A stretch of 64,000 nt of DNA from contig CAMNEE010000003.1 in the NCBI GenBank assembly GCA_946536225.1, forward strand, positions 62,001-126,000, written 5' to 3'. The position numbers were made by a program, and so were the translations under genes. The notes beneath the pieces are model-generated. The model saw only the letters and a list, made by a program, of their open reading frames with translations. It was not told the DNA's origin and ran no database searches. The DNA is from UBA6985 sp946536225. Its GTDB lineage: Bacteria > Bacillota_I > Bacilli_A > RF39 > UBA660. Below are positions 1 through 7,944 of the stretch, piece after piece; positions within the stretch are counted from its first letter, which is position 1; the number at the start of each line of letters is the position of its first letter.

Positions 1-64
1 ACGTTTTTAACGTAGTTTATTTATCTTATAATTTATCATCTATTATAAACATATATGTTATATA

Positions 65-95
65 TAAAAAATAGGTTGTATTAAACAACCTATTT
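65..95 (-). terminator. Intrinsic terminator of the DUF3592-like gene
   Basis: Ten-base inverted repeat (69-78 with 86-95, stem AAATAGGTTG) followed on the minus strand by a T-rich run. It lies just past the stop codon at 102. The remaining bases 1-64 hold nothing I can assign. Confidence 0.8.
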
Positions 96-101
96 ACTTA
101 T

Positions 102-890
102 CTAAATGTCAAATGAACTTACAAATTGAGTTTCATTTGTAATATTAGCGTTATTACTATTATCTAAGTTGTAATAGTCTTCTGCTCTATTACCATCTAT
201 TCTATTAATATTTTTATCAATATAATATCTAGAAGGATCATTTTCATCTATTACTAAATCAGCAAAACCATCATTAACGAACCTTTTATCATATATAGGT
301 TCACTTGTTAAAGTAACAAATGATCCATCACGTAATTGATATTCCATAACAATACGAGGAATACGTCTATTATTAATTGTAATATTTGAGTCTTCTACTC
401 TACATGGTATTTTCTTAACTAACTTACCAATTTGATTTAATTCTTTAACTGATTTTACCTTTTTAGCATTCTTACTTATACCAACTACTCCAAGTACAAT
501 AAATAATAACGGAATAAGTGTGAAAAGAAGTATAAACCAAATAGGCATATCAAATCCTGTACTACATTGTTCTGGATCACTTGGAAGATAATAAATTATC
601 TTATTTTTTTCTCCACTTGGACTAGATGATGAGAATGAAGAACTACAAGTATATTCTTCCCCATTTACTTGGTAATAATAAATAGGAGTATACATTTTAT
701 TTCCATCATCATTATAGTAACTACTAAACTCATATTTATATGAGGTAGCTTCTCCTGTTAATGTCTTTTGTTTTGAAAGTGTAGTAAATGCTATAAATCC
801 CATTATGCCAATGAACACAAGGGCAACAAAGATAAATATATACCAAACCATTCTTCCTTTTTTTATGTTACTATAATTAATATCATACAT
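102..890 (-). CDS. DUF3592-like two-pass membrane protein
   Basis: 262-residue protein of unknown function. One membrane segment lies near the N terminus (about residues 15-37) and a second at about 117-140. Between them is a polar domain rich in Ser and Tyr, with a YYYQVNGEEY stretch and Cys at about 82 and 109. After the second helix is a soluble tail resembling the same small beta-rich repeat. This layout (helix, beta domain, helix, beta domain with a DP-x-x-Y-Y end) resembles DUF3592 proteins; that assignment is by eye. The start is supported by GGAGG seven bases upstream of ATG. It appears monocistronic and is divergent from the lipoprotein gene at 1010. Confidence 0.6.
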   Translation of the reverse strand: MYDINYSNIKKGRMVWYIFIFVALVFIGIMGFIAFTTLSKQKTLTGEATSYKYEFSSYYNDDGNKMYTPIYYYQVNGEEYTCSSSFSSSSPSGEKNKIIYYLPSDPEQCSTGFDMPIWFILLFTLIPLLFIVLGVVGISKNAKKVKSVKELNQIGKLVKKIPCRVEDSNITINNRRIPRIVMEYQLRDGSFVTLTSEPIYDKRFVNDGFADLVIDENDPSRYYIDKNINRIDGNRAEDYYNLDNSNNANITNETQFVSSFDI

Positions 891-1009
891 ATTAATGCCT
901 CCAACTCTAAGATAATTATAGCAAAGAAATTAACAAAAAAAATAAATGTTGCATTTTTTTTACAAAAGATATATATTAAGTCTTGCCAGGGAAGAAGGTA
1001 TAAATTTAT

Positions 1010-1822
1010 ATGAATAAATACGTTGGCAAAACTCTACCTTATATCCTAAGTTTATCAATTGCACTAGGTGCAGCAGGATGTGGAAAGGTAGAAAATAACA
1101 ATAATACTTCTTTAAGTGATTTATCATTTTCAGAGGAAATTAAAGATAATGTAGAAACATTAACTATTGAAAAACCAATAGTTGAAGAAACTACACAATT
1201 AAAAAGAATAGAAGACATTGATGAGTTTGAATTAGGTATTGAACTAGAAAATGTACTAGTAGCAAAACTTGTAAATTTAATTGATAATGATATCTTCAAT
1301 CAAATGTTATTTCCAGAGTTAAGTAAAACAGTGGAAAAAGGTACTTGTGTATATGATCATTACTATGACTTAGCAAGAGATTATTATCTAAATACACATG
1401 ATGAAGAGTTTACTGTTGAAGATGGAGTAATTGATAGTGAGTCTATCCAAAAACATCTAGATGAATTAAATAATACTACTTTATTTAGTGCTTACCTTTT
1501 AACTGACGTACTATCAAGTGAAGAACCAAATTTAATTAAAGCAGCAAATAGAATACTTGCATCATCTTCTATTGAAGGATGTGTTGAAGAACTAGAAAAT
1601 ATCTATTTGCTAGGACAAATACCAACAGACTTTGATAAAGAGACCTGGGAAACATTATTTAAGAACCTTTTAACAACTACAACTAGTTCAAGAGAGAATG
1701 TATTTGATATCTATTATGATTTAGCAGTATATGCTCATCAATTAAAATATGATGAAGAATTAACACTTAATGATTGTGGTAGATACGAGTGTGAAGAACA
1801 TAAATTAGTATTACATCCATAA
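1010..1822 (+). CDS. Uncharacterised lipoprotein
   Basis: 270-residue predicted secreted lipoprotein. The N terminus has a Lys, a hydrophobic stretch (about 9-22) and a lipobox ending AAGC at about residue 24, then an Asn/Ser-rich linker. The mature part is acidic and helical without a motif I recognise. It contains two similar stretches, each with a YDHYYDLA or YDIYYDLA core followed by about ten residues and a GEEFT- or DEELT-like turn (near residues 115 and 232). This suggests an internal duplication. An AGAAGG ribosome site sits about 11 bases before the ATG. The gene ends in a strong bidirectional terminator shared with the convergent gpx operon. Function unknown; the lipid anchor is the only firm inference. 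Confidence 0.7.
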   Translation: MNKYVGKTLPYILSLSIALGAAGCGKVENNNNTSLSDLSFSEEIKDNVETLTIEKPIVEETTQLKRIEDIDEFELGIELENVLVAKLVNLIDNDIFNQMLFPELSKTVEKGTCVYDHYYDLARDYYLNTHDEEFTVEDGVIDSESIQKHLDELNNTTLFSAYLLTDVLSSEEPNLIKAANRILASSSIEGCVEELENIYLLGQIPTDFDKETWETLFKNLLTTTTSSRENVFDIYYDLAVYAHQLKYDEELTLNDCGRYECEEHKLVLHP

Positions 1823-1824
1823 AA

Positions 1825-1850
1825 AAGATTAGATTTAAAAATCTAATCTT
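1825..1850. terminator. Bidirectional terminator between the lipoprotein gene and gpx
   Basis: Ten-base perfect stem AAGATTAGAT/ATCTAATCTT (1825-1834, 1841-1850). T-runs lie on the plus side (1849-1860) and, read on the other strand, at 1820-1824. It serves both convergent genes. Confidence 0.85.
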
Positions 1851-1858
1851 TTATTTTT

Positions 1859-2404
1859 TTATTTATTTAATAATTCAACAATTTTTTCTTCCATGATATC
1901 TGGTTTTTCAATTGGAGCAACACGCATAACTACGTTTCCTTCTCCATCAACTAAGAACTTAGTAAAGTTCCAAGTAATATCATTTTTATTTTTATAAGTT
2001 TTACTTAACTTTTTAACTCCAGCCATGGCTGCTTTATTTTTAAATCCTTTTAAATACTCTTTAGGAGAGTTTTCTTTTAAATAAGTAAATACTGGATCTT
2101 CATTTTCACCATTAACATCAATCTTTTTAAATTGATCAAATGAAGTATTGTATTTAGCAGTACAAAATTCATGAATTTCATCATCAGATCCTGGAGCTTG
2201 ATGTCCAAATTGATCACATGGGAAGTCTAATACTTCTAATCCTTTTTCATGATATTTTTTATATAGATTTTCAATAGCTTCATATTGTGGTGTAAATCCA
2301 CATCCTGTTGCCGTATTAACAACTAATAATACTTTCCCTTTTAATTCACTTAAAGGAAATTCACTTCCATCTCTTTTAGTTACTTTTAAATCATATAGAT
2401 TCAT
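1859..2404 (-). CDS. gpx: Glutathione peroxidase family (Cys type)
   Basis: Thiol peroxidase of the GPx family that reduces hydroperoxides. In bacteria lacking glutathione these usually take electrons from thioredoxin, which fits the trxA/trxB genes upstream. The peroxidatic Cys is at about residue 35 in NTATGCGFTPQY, so it is the cysteine and not the selenocysteine form. The second family motif FPCDQFG is at about 61-67 and the third, WNFTKFLV, near 150. At 181 residues it has normal length. I start at 2404, where ATG follows GAGGGGGAA; the longer reading frame to 2449 would run into the SDR gene and lacks a better ribosome site. It is the last gene of a five-gene minus-strand operon, 19 bases after the SDR stop. 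Confidence 0.9.
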   Translation of the reverse strand: MNLYDLKVTKRDGSEFPLSELKGKVLLVVNTATGCGFTPQYEAIENLYKKYHEKGLEVLDFPCDQFGHQAPGSDDEIHEFCTAKYNTSFDQFKKIDVNGENEDPVFTYLKENSPKEYLKGFKNKAAMAGVKKLSKTYKNKNDITWNFTKFLVDGEGNVVMRVAPIEKPDIMEEKIVELLNK

Positions 2405-2423
2405 TTTTCCCCCTCTTTCTTTT

Positions 2424-3182
2424 TTATACACATGTATATCCACCATCAATTGGTAACATAATACCAGTTACATAACTAGCTTCATCACTTGCTAAGAATA
2501 TTACACCAGCATTTAATTCTCCTTCTTTACCATATCTCTTCATAGGTACATGAGTCTTAGCAAACTCTTGGAATCTTTCCGTATCTAGTACTTGAGTAGT
2601 TAATTCAGTATAGAAGTAACCTGGACAAATACAGTTTACTGTAATATTGTATTTTGCAAGTTCAGCAGCAGCTGCTCTTGTAAAGTTAACAACTCCACCT
2701 TTTGATGAATGATATGCAATTGTAGGTATTTCGTCATTACCAACAAGTCCATACATTGATGCAATATTTATTACTCTACCATAATTATTTTTCTTCATAA
2801 TATTGGCAAATGCTCTTGTCACTTTAAATACAGATGTAAGATCTGTTGCAATAGTGAAATCCCATTCATCATCTTGCATTTCAAGTACACCTTTATCTTT
2901 AGATGAACCAGCACAGTTAACTAAGATATCAACTTTTCCAAAAGTTTGTTCTGCTAAAGATGCAGCATTATTAATATCTTCTGTACTAGTAACATCGCAT
3001 TTTATTGGAAGTACTCTTACTCCCTTAGCTTCTAATTCATTTTTTATTTCTTCTAATCTTTCAACTCTTCTAGCAAGTAAAACAAGGTCAGCACCTCTTT
3101 CTGCAAATGCATAAGTCATTTGTTTACCTAAACCACTTGATGCTCCTGTTATAACTGCTACTCTATTTTTTAAATTAAACAT
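2424..3182 (-). CDS. SDR-family NAD(P)-dependent oxidoreductase
   Basis: Classical short-chain dehydrogenase/reductase of 252 residues. The cofactor motif TGASSGLG is at 12-19, NCAG at 89-92, catalytic Ser142 is in the NIASM strand, and the YHSSK motif gives Tyr157 and Lys161. A PG-x-F-x-T-E segment follows, and the C terminus is DGGYTCV. ARR after the second strand suggests NADPH preference, which is inference. It resembles FabG and gluconate-5-dehydrogenase-like enzymes, but the substrate cannot be read from sequence. Its start overlaps the ohrR stop by eight bases, so the two are translationally coupled. Membership in an OhrR-controlled operon suggests a role in clearing peroxide-derived carbonyls, which is inference. 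Confidence 0.85.
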   Translation of the reverse strand: MFNLKNRVAVITGASSGLGKQMTYAFAERGADLVLLARRVERLEEIKNELEAKGVRVLPIKCDVTSTEDINNAASLAEQTFGKVDILVNCAGSSKDKGVLEMQDDEWDFTIATDLTSVFKVTRAFANIMKKNNYGRVINIASMYGLVGNDEIPTIAYHSSKGGVVNFTRAAAAELAKYNITVNCICPGYFYTELTTQVLDTERFQEFAKTHVPMKRYGKEGELNAGVIFLASDEASYVTGIMLPIDGGYTCV

Positions 3183-3609
3183 TTGTTCCTCCTATATTTC
3201 CTAATATTTTATATAATATTTTATATAAAGCCTCAGCTTCTTCTGGATTTAAGTTAACACATTTACCTATTTCATTAGGTATATTCTTAACTTTTTCTTG
3301 AAGAGCAAGACCTTCTTTTGTAATAGAAATTGTTAAATTTCTTTCATCTTTATCTAATCTTTTTCTAGTAATATAACCTTTATTTTCTAACTTCTTTAAT
3401 AAAGGTGTTAAAGTACCAGAGTCTAGAAATAACTTTTCTCCTAAACTCTTAACGTTTATTTCGTTATCTTCCCATAAAACCATTAAAGCAATATATTGAG
3501 TATATGTTAAGTCTGCTTTATCAAGTAATGGTTTATATCTTCTAATAACTTCTTTTGATGCTGCATAAAGTGGAAAACATAATTGATTTTCTAACTTAAG
3601 ACAATCCAT
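3175..3609 (-). CDS. ohrR: OhrR-type MarR regulator, organic peroxide sensor
   Basis: 144-residue winged-helix repressor of the MarR family. The N terminus LKLENQLCFPLYAASKEVIRRY carries Cys11 in the LxNQLCF context typical of the redox-sensing Cys of OhrR. A second Cys is at position 3. The recognition helix region (about 64-80, LDSGTLTPLLKKLENKGYI) and the wing with RLDKDERN are family-like. In known OhrR proteins, oxidation of this Cys by organic hydroperoxide releases DNA. The gene sits inside the operon it probably controls; a matching operator lies at 4817-4831. Its start overlaps the thioredoxin stop by one base. Confidence 0.9.
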   Translation of the reverse strand: MDCLKLENQLCFPLYAASKEVIRRYKPLLDKADLTYTQYIALMVLWEDNEINVKSLGEKLFLDSGTLTPLLKKLENKGYITRKRLDKDERNLTISITKEGLALQEKVKNIPNEIGKCVNLNPEEAEALYKILYKILGNIGGTNV

Positions 3610-3908
3610 TATTTTACTAACTCTTTTAATGCATCAGCGTTTACTAAACCAACGCTTTTATTAACTAGTTCTCCATCTTTAAATACTAATAATGTTGGAA
3701 TTGACATAATTCCGTATTCATTAGAGATATTTTCAGCATCATCAACATCTAATTTATAAAAATTAACTTCTTTTACTTCTTCAGATACTTGATCAACTAT
3801 TGGTGAAAGCATTCTACAAGGACCACACCAAGTAGCAAAACAGTCTACTAATACTGTTCCTTCTTTAATTACATCTTTAAATTCATTTTCTTTAATTTCT
3901 TTTACCAT
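3609..3908 (-). CDS. trxA: Thioredoxin
   Basis: 99-residue thioredoxin, a small cytoplasmic dithiol carrier that reduces protein disulfides and thiol peroxidases. The active site WCGPC is at 27-31, preceded by FAT. The cis-Pro loop MSIPTLLVF lies near 74. Its length is slightly short for the family (usually about 105). It follows trxB by one base and overlaps ohrR by one base, so trxB, trxA and ohrR form one transcript. The Gpx at the end of the operon is the obvious client. Confidence 0.95.
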   Translation of the reverse strand: MVKEIKENEFKDVIKEGTVLVDCFATWCGPCRMLSPIVDQVSEEVKEVNFYKLDVDDAENISNEYGIMSIPTLLVFKDGELVNKSVGLVNADALKELVK

Positions 3909-3909
3909 A

Positions 3910-4791
3910 TTAATTCTCCTTCATTGCAAGCGTTGCAGCAAGTGCACCATCACCAACTGCAGTAGTTAATTGTCTTAACTCTTTAACTCTTGTGTCTCCA
4001 GCAACATATATACCTTCAACATTTGTATGAACGCTGTCACTAGACTTAATATAACCATTTTCAAGTTCAATTACACCTTCAAAGGCTTCATTACTTGGTA
4101 CTTGACCAATTGCAATAAATAAACCATCAATTTCTATATTTCTAGATTTTCCATTAGTATCAACATCAATTGATTCTAACTTTGCCTCACCATTTATACC
4201 TGTAATTGTACTATTTAAGATAAATTCAACATTATCTTTTTCTTTTAATTCATCTACATGCTTTTGTTCAGCTCTGAATGTATCACGTCTATGAATTAAA
4301 TAAACTTTCTTGGCTACATTTGTTAAATAAAGTGCATCTTCAATAGCAGTATTACCACCACCATTAACAGCTACTACCTTATTCTTATAAAATCCGCCAT
4401 CACATATAGCGCAATAAGAAACTCCACTACCTACTAACTTATCTTCGTTTGGTAGATTTAATTTTCTTCTCTTAACTCCAGTTGCAATAATAATTGATTT
4501 AGCTTTATATTCACCCTTATTAGTAAATACATTCTTATCTTTATCAATTCTAATTACTTCTTCATTAACTACTTCTCCACCTAGATCAGTAACTTGTTGA
4601 TAAAGATTAGTTGCAAAATCAAAACCAGTAATGTCTTTAACACCAGGATAATTTTCAATTACTCCAGTATTAATGATTTGACCACCATAAGTATTTTTTT
4701 CGAAAACTAATACTTTTTTGTTTGCTCTTAGGGCATATAGTGCTGCAGTCAAGCCTGCTGGTCCTGCACCAATAACTATCATGTCATACAT
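3910..4791 (-). CDS. trxB: Thioredoxin reductase
   Basis: Low-molecular-weight FAD/NADPH thioredoxin reductase that feeds electrons to the adjacent thioredoxin. The FAD motif GAGPAG is at 8-13, the redox-active CAIC at about 127-130, the NADPH motif GGGNTA follows, and a C-terminal FAD motif with GDTR is present. I place the start at 4791 (MYDMIVIG), with AAAGGAG 11 bases upstream. The alternative ATG at 4812 has no ribosome site and would sit inside the predicted operator. It is the first gene of the operon and is preceded by a consensus sigma-A promoter and an OhrR-like operator. Confidence 0.95.
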   Translation of the reverse strand: MYDMIVIGAGPAGLTAALYALRANKKVLVFEKNTYGGQIINTGVIENYPGVKDITGFDFATNLYQQVTDLGGEVVNEEVIRIDKDKNVFTNKGEYKAKSIIIATGVKRRKLNLPNEDKLVGSGVSYCAICDGGFYKNKVVAVNGGGNTAIEDALYLTNVAKKVYLIHRRDTFRAEQKHVDELKEKDNVEFILNSTITGINGEAKLESIDVDTNGKSRNIEIDGLFIAIGQVPSNEAFEGVIELENGYIKSSDSVHTNVEGIYVAGDTRVKELRQLTTAVGDGALAATLAMKEN

Positions 4792-4816
4792 AAACCTTCT
4801 TGCTCCTTTCATTTAA

Positions 4817-4831
4817 TACAATTAGATTGTA
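4817..4831 (-). promoter_or_regulatory. Predicted OhrR operator overlapping the trxB -10 box
   Basis: TACAATTAGATTGTA: perfect 6-base inverted repeat TACAAT/ATTGTA around a 3-base centre. It matches the published Bacillus subtilis OhrR operator TACAATT-AATTGTA at all but one position. It covers the -10 element of the operon promoter, where a bound repressor would block polymerase. Confidence 0.85.
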
Positions 4832-4854
4832 CGCAATTTATTTAAAAAAGTCAA
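4826..4854 (-). promoter_or_regulatory. Sigma-A promoter of the trxB operon
   Basis: On the minus strand: -35 TTGACT (4854-4849), 17-base spacer, -10 TACAAT (4831-4826). No other promoter of this quality is seen between the five genes, which supports a single transcript. Confidence 0.85.
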
Positions 4855-4913
4855 GTAATTTTATTTTTTATTAATAAGTGTACACAAACTTAACTTATAT
4901 AAAAAATAAAAAA

Positions 4914-4929
4914 TGCTAGTAATCTAGCA
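4914..4929 (-). terminator. Terminator of pfkA
   Basis: Stem TGCTAG/CTAGCA (4914-4919, 4924-4929), extended by flanking A/T pairs and followed on the minus strand by a T-rich tract. Confidence 0.75.
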
Positions 4930-4932
4930 CTT

Positions 4933-6159
4933 TTATTTTCTAACTAAATGAACAGGAACACCATCTTTATAAATAGGCATTAACTCTCCTATAATAAGAG
5001 GTCTTACATATTTAAGAAATGCTGGTTTCATTTGATGTTTCTTTTCATCAATCCATTCTTCAGGTATCTTCTTTTCAACATTAGCAATATCATGAATATC
5101 AAAGATATCAGTTTCACATTTATAAGGTTTATCATTAACTCTCTTTAAAGTAACCATCATTCCTGTTTTACCTTTACTAACTTCTTCTACTGCTCTTTCA
5201 CCAACAGCATAAGCTTCATTAATATCAGTTAAGGAAGCAATATGTGATGCTGCTCTTTGAAGAGTCGAAAACTCTATAGCACGAGTCTTAAGACCAGTTT
5301 CTCTTGCTACAATATTACATAAAGTAATTGCAGAACCAGATAATTGTTTATGACCAAATGCATCTACTGCTAACTCATTAGCACCAGTTTCACATATAAA
5401 CTTTCCTTCTTTGTTTTTAATACCCTCTGAAACAGCAATTACAATACTATTCTTTTTATCTTTAAGTTTATTAATTAACTTTAAGAATTCATCAACATCA
5501 AATGGTGTTTCAGGTAAATAAATAGCATCTACTCCATTGCATGTATCATCTTTTGCTAAAGCAGCAGCTCCAGCAAGCCATCCTGCATGTCTACCCATTA
5601 TTTCAACAATTACTACTGTTAATCTAGATTTATTAAATGATTCATTATCTCTTATAATTTCTTTTAAAGATGTAGCAATATACTTAGCACATGATCCATA
5701 TCCTGGACAGTGATCAGTAATAGGTAAATCATTATCAATAGTCTTAGGAATACCAAAGAAAGTATGTTTACTATTATGCATACTTGCATAATCAGATAAC
5801 ATCTTAACGGTATCCATAGAATCATTACCACCTGTATATAAAAGCGAATCTATTTCATACTTATCAAGTATTTCAAAAATTCTTTTATATGTTTTTTCAT
5901 CATCTTCAATCTTAGGTAATTTATATCTACATGAACCTAAAAAGGCAGATGGAGTTCTTTTAAGTAATTCAATATTTTCATCATTACTTAAATATTCATC
6001 TAAATCAATTATGTTTTCTTCTAAAAATCCTTCAATTCCATTTACCATGCCATATACATGATCATATCCTAATTCCTTAGCTTTCTTATAAACACCTGCA
6101 ATTGATGAATTAATTACAGCTGTTGGACCTCCAGATTGTCCTACTATTATATTTTTCAT
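4933..6159 (-). CDS. pfk: 6-phosphofructokinase, PPi-dependent type
   Basis: 408-residue phosphofructokinase that phosphorylates fructose 6-phosphate in glycolysis. The residues that discriminate the phosphoryl donor are of the pyrophosphate type. The motif at 110-114 is GGNDS rather than GGDGS, and the loop at 138-144 is PKTIDND rather than PGTIDND. GRHAGWLA gives the substrate-binding segment. Its length exceeds the roughly 320 of ATP-dependent bacterial PfkA and fits the PPi-PFK and clade-X forms. If PPi is the donor, the step is reversible and energy-saving; that is known for the family and inferred here. Monocistronic, with its own terminator, divergent from the LysR gene. Confidence 0.88.
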   Translation of the reverse strand: MKNIIVGQSGGPTAVINSSIAGVYKKAKELGYDHVYGMVNGIEGFLEENIIDLDEYLSNDENIELLKRTPSAFLGSCRYKLPKIEDDEKTYKRIFEILDKYEIDSLLYTGGNDSMDTVKMLSDYASMHNSKHTFFGIPKTIDNDLPITDHCPGYGSCAKYIATSLKEIIRDNESFNKSRLTVVIVEIMGRHAGWLAGAAALAKDDTCNGVDAIYLPETPFDVDEFLKLINKLKDKKNSIVIAVSEGIKNKEGKFICETGANELAVDAFGHKQLSGSAITLCNIVARETGLKTRAIEFSTLQRAASHIASLTDINEAYAVGERAVEEVSKGKTGMMVTLKRVNDKPYKCETDIFDIHDIANVEKKIPEEWIDEKKHQMKPAFLKYVRPLIIGELMPIYKDGVPVHLVRK

Positions 6160-6255
6160 ACATCATCCTCCTAACACTTAATCGTAAAATATAATAATTA
6201 TTTCAATACATAAATTATAACATAAGATTTTATTTATAATTATTAATAATATATG

Positions 6256-6274
6256 ATATTCCTTCAGGGAATAT
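6256..6274 (+). promoter_or_regulatory. Candidate LysR-type operator (upstream copy)
   Basis: ATATTCCTTCAGGGAATAT, a perfect 7-base inverted repeat around a 5-base centre. It contains the T-N11-A dyad typical of LysR-family boxes (ATTCC-N5-GGAAT). It lies in the pfk/lysR divergent spacer, about 80 bases upstream of the LysR start. A related ATTC-N7-GAAT lies at 7254-7268 before the next gene. Confidence 0.5.
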
Positions 6275-6354
6275 TAATTATTTATAATATTCATATACTA
6301 CATATATAAATATAAAGTATAATTGTAATAGATAATAAACATATGGAGGATTAT

Positions 6355-7251
6355 ATGAAAAATAAAAATGTAAATTTAAACCTTTATAAAGTATTTTATG
6401 ATGTTTGTAAAAACGGAAGTTTTTCTAAAACAGCAGAATTTACTTACACCACTCAATCAGCCATCTCTAAATCAATAAAAAAGTTAGAAGATGAATTAGA
6501 AACTCAGTTATTTTATAGAAACTCAAACGGTATAGAATTAACTGATAAAGGAAAAGAATTATATTATTATGTAGAAAAGTGCTATGCAAATCTTTTAACA
6601 GCAGAAAGAATGATGCTTGAAACAGAAACACTTGAAAAGGGAACACTTAATATTGGACTACCTTCACATATAGCATCTTTCTTCTTTTTCGATAAAATAA
6701 TCTCATTTCATGATAAATATCCTAATATAGAAATTAAATTAATAAGTGGAGGAACAAAACAACTACTTGATCTTATAGATAAACATGAAATAGATATTAT
6801 TATAGACACAGCTCCAATTACAACAAACAATATGGATTTAAGTATAAATAAATTATCAACAGTTAAATATGGATTTGTATGTAATAAAAAGTACTATGAT
6901 AAATACAAAACCGTAAATACATTAAAAGACTTAGAAAATGTTTCATTAGTACTTCCAATAAATGGAACTAGTAATAGAAAAAAACTAGATCAATTATTTA
7001 TTAACAATAATATTAAACCTAAACATATTATTAATATACATACTAGTGAAGTTATTTTAAATGCTGTAGACCACGACTTAGGTTTAGGATACTTAATTTC
7101 AGATATAGTAAATAATAATGACAATTATAAAGTAATAAATATAAAAGAAGACTTACCAACAGTAGATATAGTATTTGCATATGATAGAAAATACTTAACT
7201 ACTGCACCTATTAGATTTATTAAAGAATATATAAACTATGATATAAAGTAA
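6355..7251 (+). CDS. LysR-family transcriptional regulator
   Basis: 298-residue LysR-type regulator. The winged helix-turn-helix is at about 10-65 (KVFYDVCKNGSFSKTAE, TTQSAISKSIKKLE). A periplasmic-binding-like effector domain starts near residue 88 (GTLNIGLPSHIASFFF) and includes DIIIDTAP and GLGYLI segments. I start at 6355 because GGAGG precedes this ATG by five bases; an in-frame ATG at 6343 lies upstream of that ribosome site and would waste it. It is transcribed in the same direction as the 7343 gene, and matching dyads precede both genes, so autoregulation and control of its neighbour are plausible. The effector is unknown. Confidence 0.85.
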   Translation: MKNKNVNLNLYKVFYDVCKNGSFSKTAEFTYTTQSAISKSIKKLEDELETQLFYRNSNGIELTDKGKELYYYVEKCYANLLTAERMMLETETLEKGTLNIGLPSHIASFFFFDKIISFHDKYPNIEIKLISGGTKQLLDLIDKHEIDIIIDTAPITTNNMDLSINKLSTVKYGFVCNKKYYDKYKTVNTLKDLENVSLVLPINGTSNRKKLDQLFINNNIKPKHIINIHTSEVILNAVDHDLGLGYLISDIVNNNDNYKVINIKEDLPTVDIVFAYDRKYLTTAPIRFIKEYINYDIK

Positions 7252-7253
7252 GT

Positions 7254-7268
7254 ATTCTTATTTGGAAT
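7254..7268 (+). promoter_or_regulatory. Candidate LysR-type operator (downstream copy)
   Basis: ATTCTTATTTGGAAT: ATTC/GAAT dyad with 7-base spacing, the same half-sites and overall 15-base span as the repeat at 6258-6272. It lies between the LysR gene and the HAM1-like gene. A TATAAT at about 7313 could be the -10 of the latter. Confidence 0.4.
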
Positions 7269-7342
7269 ATGTAATATACCTAACTAGAATTATTAATATA
7301 AGATTTTTGAATATATAATTATACTAGAAAGAGGTAAATAAT

Positions 7343-7933
7343 ATGAAACTATTATTTTTAACAAAAGACGATTCCAAATTTAATATGATGAAAGAAAGAT
7401 TAAAAGACTTTAAAGACTTAGAATTAGTAAATCCTAGTGTACTTGGATTTACTAATGAAGAAGAAATGCCTTCAATTGAAAAAGCATTAGACTATCATGA
7501 ATTAACAGGTTTACCAATAATTACTTTAAATTCAGGTTTATATATAGATAAATTTGAAACTAAAGAACAACCTGTATTATTAAGAAAGAAAGTAAATGCT
7601 ACAGAAACAATTAAGAATTATATTAGTAATCTTAATAAACATGGAGGTAGAAGTTTAGCTCATTATTACTCAAATATATCTATAATTAACAATGATGGTA
7701 TAGTTACTACTAATACCATAAACGGAAATGAGTTCTTACTAGTTAATAAAGAAGGAAAGAAAGTAAATCTTAAAGGCAGATTACTAGATATAATAAGTAT
7801 AGACTTAGAAGCCGGAAAATACTTTAACGATAGGAATAATGAAGAAATAGAAACACATTATAAAGCTTCTTATAATGAGCTAATAGAGTTTATTAAAACA
7901 ACATTATATAAAAATGAAAAAGTAGATAACTAA
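7343..7933 (+). CDS. Diverged RdgB/HAM1-like (non-canonical purine NTPase fold) protein
   Basis: 196-residue protein that resembles XTP/dITP pyrophosphatases. The N terminus LLFLTKDDSKFNMMKERL corresponds to the family T-x-N-x-x-K substrate loop with Asn replaced by Asp. LTGLPIITLNSGLYIDKF corresponds to the ALPVIADDSGLxVDAL segment. The catalytic Asp pair before SGL is replaced by Leu-Asn, so ordinary hydrolysis looks unlikely. The family resemblance is by eye and moderate. AAAGAGG precedes the ATG. The gene follows the LysR regulator and ends in a ten-base bidirectional terminator. It may be a binding or sensor derivative, which is inference. Confidence 0.55.
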   Translation: MKLLFLTKDDSKFNMMKERLKDFKDLELVNPSVLGFTNEEEMPSIEKALDYHELTGLPIITLNSGLYIDKFETKEQPVLLRKKVNATETIKNYISNLNKHGGRSLAHYYSNISIINNDGIVTTNTINGNEFLLVNKEGKKVNLKGRLLDIISIDLEAGKYFNDRNNEEIETHYKASYNELIEFIKTTLYKNEKVDN

Positions 7934-7944
7934 TGTTATCTACT
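7921..7944. terminator. Bidirectional terminator
   Basis: Ten-base perfect stem AGTAGATAAC/GTTATCTACT (7921-7930, 7935-7944) with a CATTTTTTT tail on the plus strand and a TTTTT tail on the minus strand. The plus-strand stop codon is in the loop. It serves the convergent surface-protein gene too. Confidence 0.9.

Noticed and set aside
2424..2449. Longer N terminus for Gpx beginning at 2449
   Set aside because: It would overlap the SDR gene, and the internal ATG at 2404 has a clear ribosome site and the conserved start of the family.
6343..6354. Upstream ATG for the LysR regulator
   Set aside because: The ribosome site GGAGG lies inside this stretch and is correctly spaced only for the ATG at 6355.
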